From: Microcaldota archaeon
GTDB lineage: Archaea > B1Sed10-29 > JACOVT01
Assembly: GCA_016177165.1 (NCBI GenBank)
Contig: JACOVT010000033.1
Span: 1 to 14,750 of the forward strand
Direction of reading: 5' to 3'
Length of the DNA: 14,750 bases
Position numbers and translations under genes: made by a program. Under the pieces are notes generated by a model. The model ran no database searches. It was not told where the DNA came from and saw nothing but the letters and a program-made list of their open reading frames with translations. This document shows, in pieces, positions 7,836-13,055 of this stretch (positions are counted from its first letter, which is position 1; each line of letters opens with the position of its first letter).

Positions 7836-8174
7836 GGGGGCAAAGTCTTTCATGACCTCTGCCACAAACGCCCGTTTGGGACGTTTTTTCTCGAACGAGT
7901 CGAGGTACTCTAGGTTTTCTTCAATGGCAAGCTCGTCAAGCTTCTTGACTACATTCGAAGTGAAGTTTATCATGTACATCTGCGCTTTGCCTTCCTTGCG
8001 AGTCTTGACTATCAAGCCTTCTTTTACTAGCAAAGGTATTGCTCTTTGCGCCGTGCGGAAACTGACCCCGGTTCCTTCCGTGATATCCTTTAGTGAATAA
8101 TCAAAACGCCTGAACGTTATCAACAGGTCCAATATCTTTGCTGACGGCGTCTCAAACAACCTGTATAGTCCCAT
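7821..8174 (-). CDS. Winged-helix transcriptional regulator (module copy 1)
   Basis: A 117-residue DNA-binding protein. Residues 1-70 carry the winged helix: LFETPSAKILDLLI (helix 1), YSLKDITEGTGVSFRTAQRAI (helix-turn-helix), LLVKEGLIVKTRKEGKAQMYMI (last helix and wing). The tail (VVKKLDELAIEENLEYL, then basic and hydrophobic residues) probably dimerises. ATG at 8174 (MGLYRLF) is preferred to TTG 8195 or GTG 8192, since the paralogue at 8622-8981 aligns from the same Met and the TATA region lies 27 bases upstream. It is transcribed divergently from the 85-residue gene and lies immediately upstream of the pilus operon on the same strand. Control of its own promoter is likely and of the pilus genes possible; both are inferences. 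Confidence 0.82.
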   Translation of the reverse strand: MGLYRLFETPSAKILDLLITFRRFDYSLKDITEGTGVSFRTAQRAIPLLVKEGLIVKTRKEGKAQMYMINFTSNVVKKLDELAIEENLEYLDSFEKKRPKRAFVAEVMKDFAPVLAR

Positions 8175-8196
8175 GCACTTGTTGTTATCCACCAAG

Positions 8197-8205
8197 CTTT
8201 TAAAG
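8197..8205. promoter_or_regulatory. Shared TATA box of divergent pair, copy 1
   Basis: CTTTTAAAG reads as a TATA-like box on both strands. Its centre is about 25 bases before ATG 8226 (plus) and 27 before ATG 8174 (minus). The pair therefore seems to fire from one box, with leaderless transcripts both ways. Confidence 0.55.
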
Positions 8206-8223
8206 TTAACTGTTGTTAGCTAA
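8205..8223. promoter_or_regulatory. Candidate operator, copy 1
   Basis: GTTAACTGTTGTTAGCTAA lies between the shared TATA box and the small gene. GTTAACTRTTGT and CTAA recur in the same place in copy 2, although the spacers around them differ. It contains the dyad TAAC-TGTT-GTTA. The binding protein would be the winged-helix partner (inference). Confidence 0.45.
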
Positions 8224-8225
8224 TA

Positions 8226-8483
8226 ATGCCAAAATTGGCACTGTTACAAACTGAAAAAGAACTGCTAAGGACGCTGGTCGAAAACTGTTACATCGGCGAC
8301 CACCAGGCGCTGGAGGAAAACCTGCCGAAATTCTTTCCTCGACACTTGAGGGGACTTGCCAAAGACGCGGCAGCATCACTCAAGCGCCGCGGTTTCTTAC
8401 TCACGAAACACAAGCACTACGGCGTCCACGTCTCGATAAACCCTCAAAAGATTCCCGAAGTGAAAGAGTTCCTGAAAGGCTAG
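8226..8483 (+). CDS. Small basic conserved protein, possible winged helix (module copy 1)
   Basis: An 85-residue protein I do not recognise by name. It is about 71% identical (60/85 by eye) to the product at 9036-9293. The conserved block is YIGDHQALEENL, KFFPR, RGLAKDA, KRRGF, then LTKHKHYGVHVSINPQK. The pattern of helices followed by a strand-rich hairpin resembles a compact winged-helix fold and the many Lys/Arg/His suit nucleic-acid binding; this is inference. Only the N-terminal stretch (residues 6-21) has diverged strongly. ATG 8226 lies about 25 bases from the TATA box, so the mRNA is probably leaderless. It is divergent from the winged-helix gene. It could be a co-regulator or an antitoxin-like partner. 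Confidence 0.8.
   Translation: MPKLALLQTEKELLRTLVENCYIGDHQALEENLPKFFPRHLRGLAKDAAASLKRRGFLLTKHKHYGVHVSINPQKIPEVKEFLKG
8227..8240. promoter_or_regulatory. Palindrome over start codon, copy 1
   Basis: TGCCAA-AA-TTGGCA begins at the second base of the ATG. The identical 14 bases occur at 9037-9050, while the codons just after them differ completely between copies. It could be an operator, or an RNA hairpin at the 5' end of a leaderless mRNA. Confidence 0.5.
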
Positions 8484-8515
8484 CGACCGCGGCGCTTGGC
8501 TGGCGCGAGCGCCTT
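8464..8515. repeat. 52-base direct repeat, left copy
   Basis: Identical to 9274-9325. It holds the last six codons and stop of the 85-residue gene (8464-8483), then 32 bases that at the right copy encode the C-terminus of the GNAT-like protein (KALAPAKRRGR, minus strand). Here those 32 bases are a remnant with no gene behind them. Confidence 0.9.
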
Positions 8516-8621
8516 GCACGGGAAAGGTTTGGTTTTGCTAGTAAATAAACGTTGAATGGGCGTGCGCCCGGTGCGCGAGCAGTCCTAGCGGTAGCGTTCT
8601 TTGATCGTCGCAGGTATACCG
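8484..8621. other. Intergenic region between the two module copies
   Basis: It begins with the acetyltransferase remnant (to 8515). Then comes a 106-base stretch with no ORF: a GGGCG-TG-CGCCC palindrome near 8559-8570 and a longer inverted repeat at its right end. No tRNA-like or promoter-like element stands out. Confidence 0.6.
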
Positions 8622-8625
8622 CTAG
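8585..8625. terminator. Inverted repeat between convergent genes
   Basis: Nine-base perfect arms CTAGCGGTA (8585-8593) and TACCGCTAG (8617-8625) with a 23-base spacer; the right arm covers the stop of the second winged-helix gene. It may act as a hairpin end for one or both convergent transcripts, or bind protein. There is no clear T-run. Confidence 0.4.
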
Positions 8626-8981
8626 TGCGCGGTTAGCGGGTTAAACTGCCTAAGCAGCTCTCTCGTAATGTCGGGCTTCACGGCAGCTGGCTTCCTAGCC
8701 AGAGAGCGCGCATACTGCAAGTCGGCGGTCATTGCCAGATCCTCAAGTTTCTTGACCACCGGCGAGTTGAAGTTGATCATGTACATTTGCGCACGGCCCT
8801 CGCGGCGCGTTTTGAGCACCAAGCCGTTCTTTACAAGAGAGGGCAAAACTCGCTGAATGGTGCGAAAACTCACCCCAGACCCCCCAGTTATGTCCTTGAT
8901 TGAATAGTCAAAAAGCCGGTAAGCCATAAGGAAGTCAAGGGCCTTGGCTGTCGGGTTCCTAAACAGGTGCTGCAATCCCAT
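8622..8981 (-). CDS. Winged-helix transcriptional regulator (module copy 2)
   Basis: A 119-residue paralogue of the regulator at 7821-8174. It shares the order LFRNPTAKALDFLM, YSIKDITGGSGVSFRTIQRV (helix-turn-helix), LVKNGLVLKTRREGRAQMYMIN (wing) and VVKKLEDLA. The two are roughly half identical over the first 90 residues and differ in the tail, so they may recognise related but distinct partners. An upstream extension to 9113 is open but would cross the promoter and overlap the divergent gene, so ATG 8981 (MGLQHLF) is chosen, matching copy 1. It is transcribed divergently from the 85-residue gene at 9036. Autoregulation through the shared intergenic block is inferred. Confidence 0.82.
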   Translation of the reverse strand: MGLQHLFRNPTAKALDFLMAYRLFDYSIKDITGGSGVSFRTIQRVLPSLVKNGLVLKTRREGRAQMYMINFNSPVVKKLEDLAMTADLQYARSLARKPAAVKPDITRELLRQFNPLTAH

Positions 8982-9006
8982 ACAACCATCATTTTCTACA
9001 CACGGG

Positions 9007-9014
9007 TTTTTATA
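9007..9014. promoter_or_regulatory. Shared TATA region of divergent pair, copy 2
   Basis: TTTTTATA is centred about 25 bases before ATG 9036 and 30 before ATG 8981. It corresponds to the box in copy 1, though here it is less symmetric. Confidence 0.5.
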
Positions 9015-9032
9015 GTTAACTATTGTAACTAA
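9015..9032. promoter_or_regulatory. Candidate operator, copy 2
   Basis: GTTAACTATTGTAACTAA, the counterpart of 8205-8223, with GTTA and TAAC as inverted ends. It sits between the TATA region and the small gene. Confidence 0.45.
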
Positions 9033-9035
9033 AGT

Positions 9036-9293
9036 ATGCCAAAATTGGCAGTAATAGATTGCGCAAAAGTCTTGCTTAGCCGCATGCTCAAAGAGCTTTA
9101 CATAGGAGACCATCAGGCGCTTGAAGAAAACCTGACAAAGTTCTTTCCACGAGACAAGCGCGGCCTAGCGAAAGACGCTGTTGAACTCATCAAAAGACGC
9201 GGTTTTGTGCTGACCAAACACAAGCACTATGGCGTCCATGTTTCTATCAATCCGCAGAAAGTAGCTAATGTGGAAGAGTTCCTGAAAGGCTAG
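9036..9293 (+). CDS. Small basic conserved protein, possible winged helix (module copy 2)
   Basis: An 85-residue paralogue of the product at 8226-8483. Identical blocks are MPKLA, YIGDHQALEENL, KFFPR, RGLAKDA, KRRGF, LTKHKHYGVHVSINPQK and EFLKG; residues 6-21 differ. The high conservation of the central and C-terminal part, against a free N-terminal helix, suggests a shared ligand or DNA and a specific partner for each copy (inference). The gene converges on the GNAT-like gene and the two stop codons overlap in CTAG (9290-9293). ATG 9036 is probably leaderless, from the TATA region at 9007-9014. Function is unknown. Confidence 0.8.
   Translation: MPKLAVIDCAKVLLSRMLKELYIGDHQALEENLTKFFPRDKRGLAKDAVELIKRRGFVLTKHKHYGVHVSINPQKVANVEEFLKG
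9037..9050. promoter_or_regulatory. Palindrome over start codon, copy 2
   Basis: TGCCAA-AA-TTGGCA, identical to 8227-8240 and in the same position relative to the start codon. Confidence 0.5.
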
Positions 9294-9325
9294 CGACCGC
9301 GGCGCTTGGCTGGCGCGAGCGCCTT
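9274..9325. repeat. 52-base direct repeat, right copy
   Basis: Identical to 8464-8515. Here both halves are coding: the end of the 85-residue gene on the plus strand and the C-terminus of the GNAT-like gene on the minus strand. Confidence 0.9.
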
Positions 9326-10045
9326 CCTTATGCGGCGCCTTGATATAGGCATGGCTTCTTCTACCATCAACAGGTCACCAAACCTCCCCTGTTTGAGCAG
9401 CTCGTGCCTTATCTTGGCCAGCCGCCGGAAGCGCGAGGCCTGTTTAGCTTTAGCCAATGCAGTAACATCTACTTCCCACCCTTTCCTGATAGTGATGGGC
9501 TCTTTCGGCGGGCGCATCGCAGAAAGGCCACCTGCTTTTAGCAGACGATTATGAAACTTGCCACGCCTCAAGGCTGCTACCGAACCAGCCGCAATAGATC
9601 GGCTGTATCTGCCGTACAAGCCAATTAACAAATTATGCGCTTTCGTGGTAAGCTGCTCGCTCACGCGTTGATTCCTAGAATCAGGACGAACAAACACAAA
9701 CCAAGAAAATGGCCCAGCACCAACATTCATAGAATAGTAACCAATTGGCCTTTTTCCTTGGATGGCTAGGATAATTCTAGAATCATTATCTGAAAGATCT
9801 GACCTTATCTGACGCTCCGCATATGCAAGAACTTCTCGGTTAGTTGATTGTGGATGCCTTTCCCTGAAGTACTCTAGTTCCAACTCTAAGAGTTTGCCAC
9901 GGAACTGAACGAAATTATTTGGACCAACTACAACCGTCCGAATGCCAGGCCCTCTAAAGTGTTCCTTGTCGGCGAGCCTTGCTTTTACCCGAGCTTTTAC
10001 TTCTTCTTCTGACCCTTCTTTTCCAAGTTTGCGTTGCACAGTCAT
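9290..10045 (-). CDS. GNAT-like N-acetyltransferase, divergent
   Basis: A 251-residue protein with a central GNAT-like region (about residues 40-165). VQFRGKLLELELEYFRERHP is the first strand/helix, IILAIQGKRPIGYYSM the core hairpin, WFVFVRPDSRNQRVSEQLTT the strand plus acetyl-CoA loop, and FHNRLLKAGG the closing helix. The usual Q/RxxGxG/A loop reads RNQRVS and lacks both glycines, so cofactor binding may be altered or lost. The C-terminal 85 residues are very basic, ending KALAPAKRRGR, and may bind RNA or the ribosome. ATG 10045 is chosen because it overlaps the editing-domain stop (ATGA), showing translational coupling. A role in translation or tRNA/protein modification is suggested by context only. 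The middle of the gene is more AT-rich than its ends. Confidence 0.6.
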   Translation of the reverse strand: MTVQRKLGKEGSEEEVKARVKARLADKEHFRGPGIRTVVVGPNNFVQFRGKLLELELEYFRERHPQSTNREVLAYAERQIRSDLSDNDSRIILAIQGKRPIGYYSMNVGAGPFSWFVFVRPDSRNQRVSEQLTTKAHNLLIGLYGRYSRSIAAGSVAALRRGKFHNRLLKAGGLSAMRPPKEPITIRKGWEVDVTALAKAKQASRFRRLAKIRHELLKQGRFGDLLMVEEAMPISRRRIRKALAPAKRRGR

Positions 10046-10461
10046 GCGCTTACCATCTGCGACAGCTCCGACAGGGGGTGGCCCTTGCACGAGATGGTGA
10101 AGCGCTTGTACCAGCCAAAGGGCGAGACGTGGGTCTCGTAGCCGCGCGCTCGCACCGCGGGCTCGAGCGAGTTTAGCACTTTTATTGCAGAAGAGGGTGA
10201 AGAAGGGGAAGAAGAAAGGTGAACGAATGGGTAGATAACTATCCGGGCGGGCTTCACCTGTTGCGCAACGCGGTCAATCTCTTCCGCAGCCTTCAGCGCA
10301 ACGGCTTCTTCCTTTCCCTCGTCGCTTTTTTCTACAGAGCAGAATGCAACCAAGCATTCCTCATAGCGCTCTTGCTTTTGTTCAGCGTCAGGCGCTGAGC
10401 GCAGCGCTTTCGTCAACGGCTCGAACTCGATGAAGTCCGCGTGTATCGTAAGCATGCGCAT
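10042..10461 (-). CDS. Free-standing archaeal-type ThrRS editing domain (D-aminoacyl-tRNA deacylase-like fold)
   Basis: A 139-residue protein matching the N-terminal editing domain of archaeal threonyl-tRNA synthetases, which removes serine wrongly attached to tRNA-Thr. It starts MRMLTIHADFIEFEP, as these domains do. It keeps the signature IVIYPFVHLSS and the active-site stretch SPFGWYKRFTISCKGHPLSELS, with the Tyr-Lys pair known to line the pocket. Length agrees with the domain alone (about 140-145 residues), so the gene encodes nothing else. It starts 10 bases after the synthetase stop with GTGAT before the ATG and ends by overlapping the GNAT-like start. It presumably edits in trans for the neighbouring catalytic subunit. 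It is not the bacterial-type N2 editing domain. Confidence 0.9.
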   Translation of the reverse strand: MRMLTIHADFIEFEPLTKALRSAPDAEQKQERYEECLVAFCSVEKSDEGKEEAVALKAAEEIDRVAQQVKPARIVIYPFVHLSSSPSSPSSAIKVLNSLEPAVRARGYETHVSPFGWYKRFTISCKGHPLSELSQMVSA

Positions 10462-10471
10462 AGGATCACGC

Positions 10472-11707
10472 TTACGCGACTGTCAGCGCGAGGTTCCGCT
10501 CGGCGACTTCCTTTTGCAGCGAGCCTATGAACTTTTCTAATGGCATAGATGCCTGCTTGCCGTCGCGCCTGCGCACCGCGACAACTTTTGCGTCGATCTC
10601 CTTCTTGCCGATGACCAGCATGTAGGGTATCTTCTGTTCCTGCGCCGCGCGGATGCGGTACTGCATCGTGTCCGACTCGGCGTGAATCTCTGCGCGGATG
10701 CCAGCGTTGCGCAGTTCTGACAATGCTTTCGCCGCATAGTCCTGCGCGTCTTCGGATATTGGGATCACTGCGACCTGCACCGGCGCCAGCCACGAAGGAA
10801 ACGCCCCCTGCAGGTGCTCGATCAGGATTCCCATTAACCTATCCAGCGTCCCTAGCAAGGCTCTATGAATCATCACCGGCACATGTTTCTTGCCGTCCTC
10901 GCCCACGTATTCCAGATTGAACCGCTCAGGCATTGCGAAATCAAGCTGTATCGTGCCGCACTGCCACCACCTTCCGAGCGAGTCGCGGATGTCGATGTCT
11001 ATCTTTGGCCCGTAGAACGCGCCCTCACCCTCTTTTACCTCATACTTGAGTTTCATCTCATCCAATGCGCCTTTCAACGCAGCAGTGGCGCGCTCCCAGA
11101 CTTCTGGCGAGCCGATGTACTTTTCAGGGCGCGTGCTGAGCTTTACCTTGTATTCCTTCATGCCGAAAATGGAGTAGCAGTCGAGCGCCGCGCGTGCTAT
11201 CTTGATTACTTCCTGCTTGATCTGCTCCGGAGCGTAAAAAGCGTGCCCGTCATCCTGCGTCAGGGAGCGCACGCGCAGGAGTCCGTGCAGCTCGCCGGAC
11301 TGCTCGATGCGGTAGACCGTGCCGAACTCCGAATACCGTATCGGCAGGTCGCGGTAGCTGCGCGGCCGCAAGGCGTAGATGTTGATATGGCCCGGGCAGT
11401 TCATCGGCTTGAGCGCGAACTCCTCATCATCAACCTTGAGGAAGAACATGTCCTGCTTGAACTTATCATAGTGCCCGCTCTTTTTCCACAATTCGGAACG
11501 GAACATGTGGGGGGTGGAGACCTCACGAAAGCCTAGCTCGCCGTTCTTGTCGCGGATGAGCTGCATGAGCTGGTTGCGCACGATCGCGCCGTTGGGCGCA
11601 TACAGCGGGAGCCCAGCGCCGCACTGCTCGCTGATGGTGAACAGGTCTAGGTCTTGTCCCAAGCGCTTGTGGTCTTTCTTTCCCTCGCCTACTTTCTGGT
11701 CTGGCAT
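10472..11707 (-). CDS. thrS: Threonyl-tRNA synthetase, bacterial-type catalytic and anticodon-binding domains only
   Basis: A 411-residue class II synthetase that charges tRNA-Thr with threonine. It corresponds to roughly the last two thirds of the bacterial enzyme (about 640 residues) and has no TGS or N2 editing domain. The catalytic core (20-305) shows motif 2 YRIEQSGELHGLLRVRSLTQ and motif 3 HRALLGTLDRLMGIL. The zinc ligands expected from the family are C104 (MNCPGH), H155 (DDGHAF) and H281 (VMIH). The anticodon-binding domain spans about 308-411 (APVQVAVIPI to the end). ATG 11707 is preferred over TTG 11710: a strong AGGAGGAG lies at 11713-11720. The first gene of an operon with the separate editing domain, it would depend on that protein for proofreading. 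Confidence 0.95.
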   Translation of the reverse strand: MPDQKVGEGKKDHKRLGQDLDLFTISEQCGAGLPLYAPNGAIVRNQLMQLIRDKNGELGFREVSTPHMFRSELWKKSGHYDKFKQDMFFLKVDDEEFALKPMNCPGHINIYALRPRSYRDLPIRYSEFGTVYRIEQSGELHGLLRVRSLTQDDGHAFYAPEQIKQEVIKIARAALDCYSIFGMKEYKVKLSTRPEKYIGSPEVWERATAALKGALDEMKLKYEVKEGEGAFYGPKIDIDIRDSLGRWWQCGTIQLDFAMPERFNLEYVGEDGKKHVPVMIHRALLGTLDRLMGILIEHLQGAFPSWLAPVQVAVIPISEDAQDYAAKALSELRNAGIRAEIHAESDTMQYRIRAAQEQKIPYMLVIGKKEIDAKVVAVRRRDGKQASMPLEKFIGSLQKEVAERNLALTVA

Positions 11708-11712
11708 CAAAA

Positions 11713-11720
11713 CTCCTCCT
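11713..11720 (-). promoter_or_regulatory. Strong ribosome-binding site of thrS
   Basis: AGGAGGAG ends five bases before ATG 11707. It decides the start between TTG 11710 and ATG 11707. It is the strongest Shine-Dalgarno match in the window and lies inside the end of the small helix-turn-helix frame. Confidence 0.8.
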
Positions 11721-11737
11721 TACTAGCGTAATCGCGG

Positions 11738-11744
11738 TTAAAAA
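11738..11744 (-). promoter_or_regulatory. Weak TATA-like box before thrS
   Basis: TTTTTAA on the minus strand. A start 25 bases downstream would fall within the ribosome-binding site, so the box at 11973-11980 is an alternative promoter for thrS. Confidence 0.25.
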
Positions 11745-11949
11745 CACCCATCAAGGCGCGCCACACACTCATGCGAGAGACGCCGAACTCGTCCGCGATG
11801 TCGCGGAACGGCCTGCCGGCAAGGCGCATTGCTTTCGCCATTTCGAGTTGTTCCTTCTTGAGTACGGGAGGGCGGCCGCGAGCTACCTTGTGAAAACTAG
11901 GCGAATCTTGCAGTCCGGGCGGTTTGTGAATCCCTTCTTTCCATGTTGC

Positions 11950-12390
11950 TCATGGTTGTTCTCGCGCACGCGGTATATAATGGTTTGTCACGAAATTGGT
12001 GGAAGACGACCCTTCACGAAGGCAAGAAAGCGCTCGGCAGCAAGCTTGCTCTGCGTCCTTTCTTGTAGCAATGTCATCGCCATACTCTGAGTACGTTTTT
12101 ATGGAAAGAATATCTGCTAGTCGTTTGGCATTCCTTTTGACATCTCCGTCGCTTGGGTTAACTGACAAGAACACGCTGACTGCTTCACGGTGATCTTCCC
12201 CAGCGTGCCTCTTTTCCATGAAATAGACTGTAAATGCGTCTGACGCGGCAATAACGCAGTGAATAGCGTTCAAGAGACACGAAAAATACATTCCATTATC
12301 AAATGACCGTTCCATTGATGTTGCACATTCATCAGCCCTAGCCAGGTGGATCTTATACCGGTCTTTCTCTACCTCTCTAACTTTGACCAT
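11950..12390 (-). CDS. HEPN-domain protein (partner of MNT nucleotidyltransferase)
   Basis: A 146-residue all-helical protein of the archaeal HEPN type. RYKIHLARADECATSMERSF and FSCLLNAIHCVIAASDAFTV are the first two long helices, KRHAGEDHREAV the conserved turn, and SEYGDDIATRKDAEQACCRA the closing helix pair. HEPN toxins are RNases with an R-x4-6-H motif; RHAGEDH (R-x5-H) fits formally, but its place in the family motif is uncertain. The ATG overlaps the end of the nucleotidyltransferase gene by 22 bases, so the two are translated together. In type VII pairs the nucleotidyltransferase neutralises HEPN by AMP transfer. The final 20 or so residues look unrelated to the domain and overlap a TATA-like box for the next gene. 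Confidence 0.75.
   Translation of the reverse strand: MVKVREVEKDRYKIHLARADECATSMERSFDNGMYFSCLLNAIHCVIAASDAFTVYFMEKRHAGEDHREAVSVFLSVNPSDGDVKRNAKRLADILSIKTYSEYGDDIATRKDAEQACCRALSCLREGSSSTNFVTNHYIPRAREQP
11973..11980 (-). promoter_or_regulatory. TATA box within the HEPN 3' end
   Basis: TTATATAC on the minus strand is centred 24 bases before ATG 11953. It may have driven the small helix-turn-helix gene and may still drive thrS. Confidence 0.45.
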
Positions 12391-12968
12391 TTTAGAATCA
12401 CTCCCTTCCTAGCCCACCCCAAAACCTTCTGAACTTTAGCCGAATTGACTTCATTTATGGTATAAATTATGGGCGAAATAGAATTACCAAAGCGGGAGTA
12501 TATTTTGTCTTGGGTCTTATTAAGCGCCCCCGTAACTCGATCTTTCACCCTTGCCGAATCAACAACAACAAGCAAGTCGATGTCACTGTCATACTTTTCG
12601 TTTCCGACTGCAATCGAACCAAATATTGATGCAACAGGCACGTCATCACCACATACGGCCGTTAGTATGAGTTGCTTTAGCTCTTCTAGCGGGGGGCTCT
12701 GAGAGAGCAAAACAGGGTTTTGCGCTGCCTTATAGGAGTAGCTTTCCTCGTTTAGGTTCCATACCGTCGCGCCACCCACCTTCATAGGAGTGACCAAGTT
12801 CAATTCGTGAAAGTCTTTCATGGCCTTGTTAACGGCCGTGTGGGAAACTTTTAACCGGCGAGCGATCTCTCGCTCGCTGTATGGGGACTTGTTTGAAACA
12901 ACAAAAAACAGTATCTTTGCCTTAACTGGGCCGCTGAATAGCGTGTCTAAAACATTGTGGAATATCAT
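12369..12968 (-). CDS. Winged-helix/MNT nucleotidyltransferase (type VII-like antitoxin)
   Basis: A 199-residue fusion. Residues 5-75 form a winged helix (REIARRLKVSHTAVNKAMKD, wing GGATVWNLNEES). Residues 95-199 are a minimal nucleotidyltransferase with FGSIAVG (116-122) and the metal-binding D129-x-D131 of YDSDIDLLVVV. A third carboxylate is not obvious. In MNT-HEPN pairs (type VII toxin-antitoxin) this enzyme adds AMP to the HEPN toxin; here the fused winged helix could also give autoregulation. ATG 12968 has GGTGA at 12973-12977 and a 21-base palindrome upstream. The gene overlaps the HEPN gene by 22 bases. Composition is more AT-rich than the pilus region. Other wHTH-nucleotidyltransferase proteins without toxin function exist, but the HEPN neighbour supports the pairing. 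Confidence 0.82.
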   Translation of the reverse strand: MIFHNVLDTLFSGPVKAKILFFVVSNKSPYSEREIARRLKVSHTAVNKAMKDFHELNLVTPMKVGGATVWNLNEESYSYKAAQNPVLLSQSPPLEELKQLILTAVCGDDVPVASIFGSIAVGNEKYDSDIDLLVVVDSARVKDRVTGALNKTQDKIYSRFGNSISPIIYTINEVNSAKVQKVLGWARKGVILKWSKLER

Positions 12969-12989
12969 CCATTCACCATAAATTACGTT

Positions 12990-13010
12990 TGTAAACTATT
13001 ATAGTTTACA
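12990..13010. promoter_or_regulatory. 21-base palindromic operator of the MNT-HEPN pair
   Basis: Perfect ten-base arms TGTAAACTAT and ATAGTTTACA around a central T. It lies 22 bases before the nucleotidyltransferase ATG and overlaps the expected transcription start or its TATA-like centre. The fused winged helix is the natural candidate to bind it (inference). Confidence 0.7.
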
Positions 13011-13019
13011 TGTGTAAAG

Positions 13020-13027
13020 TATAAAAG
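13020..13027 (+). promoter_or_regulatory. TATA-like box in the divergent MNT / TrmB gap
   Basis: TATAAAAG on the plus strand would give a 30-base leader for the TrmB-family gene. On the other strand (CTTTTATA) it could serve the nucleotidyltransferase gene, placing its start inside the palindrome. Confidence 0.4.
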
Positions 13028-13048
13028 CTTAACTGGTGATGGAAAGCC

Positions 13049-13055
13049 TTATATT
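13049..13055 (+). promoter_or_regulatory. TATA-like box for a leaderless TrmB transcript
   Basis: TTATATT is centred about 27 bases before ATG 13079, matching the leaderless spacing of several promoters here. Confidence 0.45.

Larger units (their letters stand above)
11707..11841 (-). pseudogene. Resolvase-type helix-turn-helix fragment upstream of thrS
   Basis: From ATG 11841 a 44-residue peptide reads MAKAMRLAGRPFRDIADEFG then VSRMSVWRAL, the DNA-binding C-terminus of serine recombinases (HTH_7-like). The similarity continues upstream of this ATG (ARGRPPVLKKEQLE), but the open frame back to 11949 has no ATG, GTG or TTG start. A TATA-like box (11973-11980) and an ATG at 11953 sit at the right spacing in another frame, one base out of register. 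The likely reading is a frameshifted or truncated small gene. Its TGA overlaps the thrS ATG (TGATG), so translation may still feed into thrS. Confidence 0.55.

Noticed and set aside
7754..7843. 30-residue N-terminal extension of the pilus ATPase
   Set aside because: It overlaps the regulator stop and the TATA-like box; ATG 7753 fits leaderless spacing better.
8484..8621. Possible small RNA or tRNA in the spacer
   Set aside because: Hairpins are present, but no tRNA-like TPsiC loop, no promoter and no recognisable RNA family pattern.
8982..9113. N-terminal extension of the second winged-helix gene to 9113
   Set aside because: It would cover the shared promoter and overlap the divergent gene, and has no counterpart in copy 1.
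7821..9325. CRISPR-like or insertion-sequence origin of the repeats
   Set aside because: Only two copies 810 bases apart, with no short regular array, transposase or terminal inverted repeats.
10865..11536. Plus-strand open frame of 223 codons opposite thrS
   Set aside because: thrS is unambiguous on the other strand, and this frame shows no domain, promoter or ribosome-binding site.
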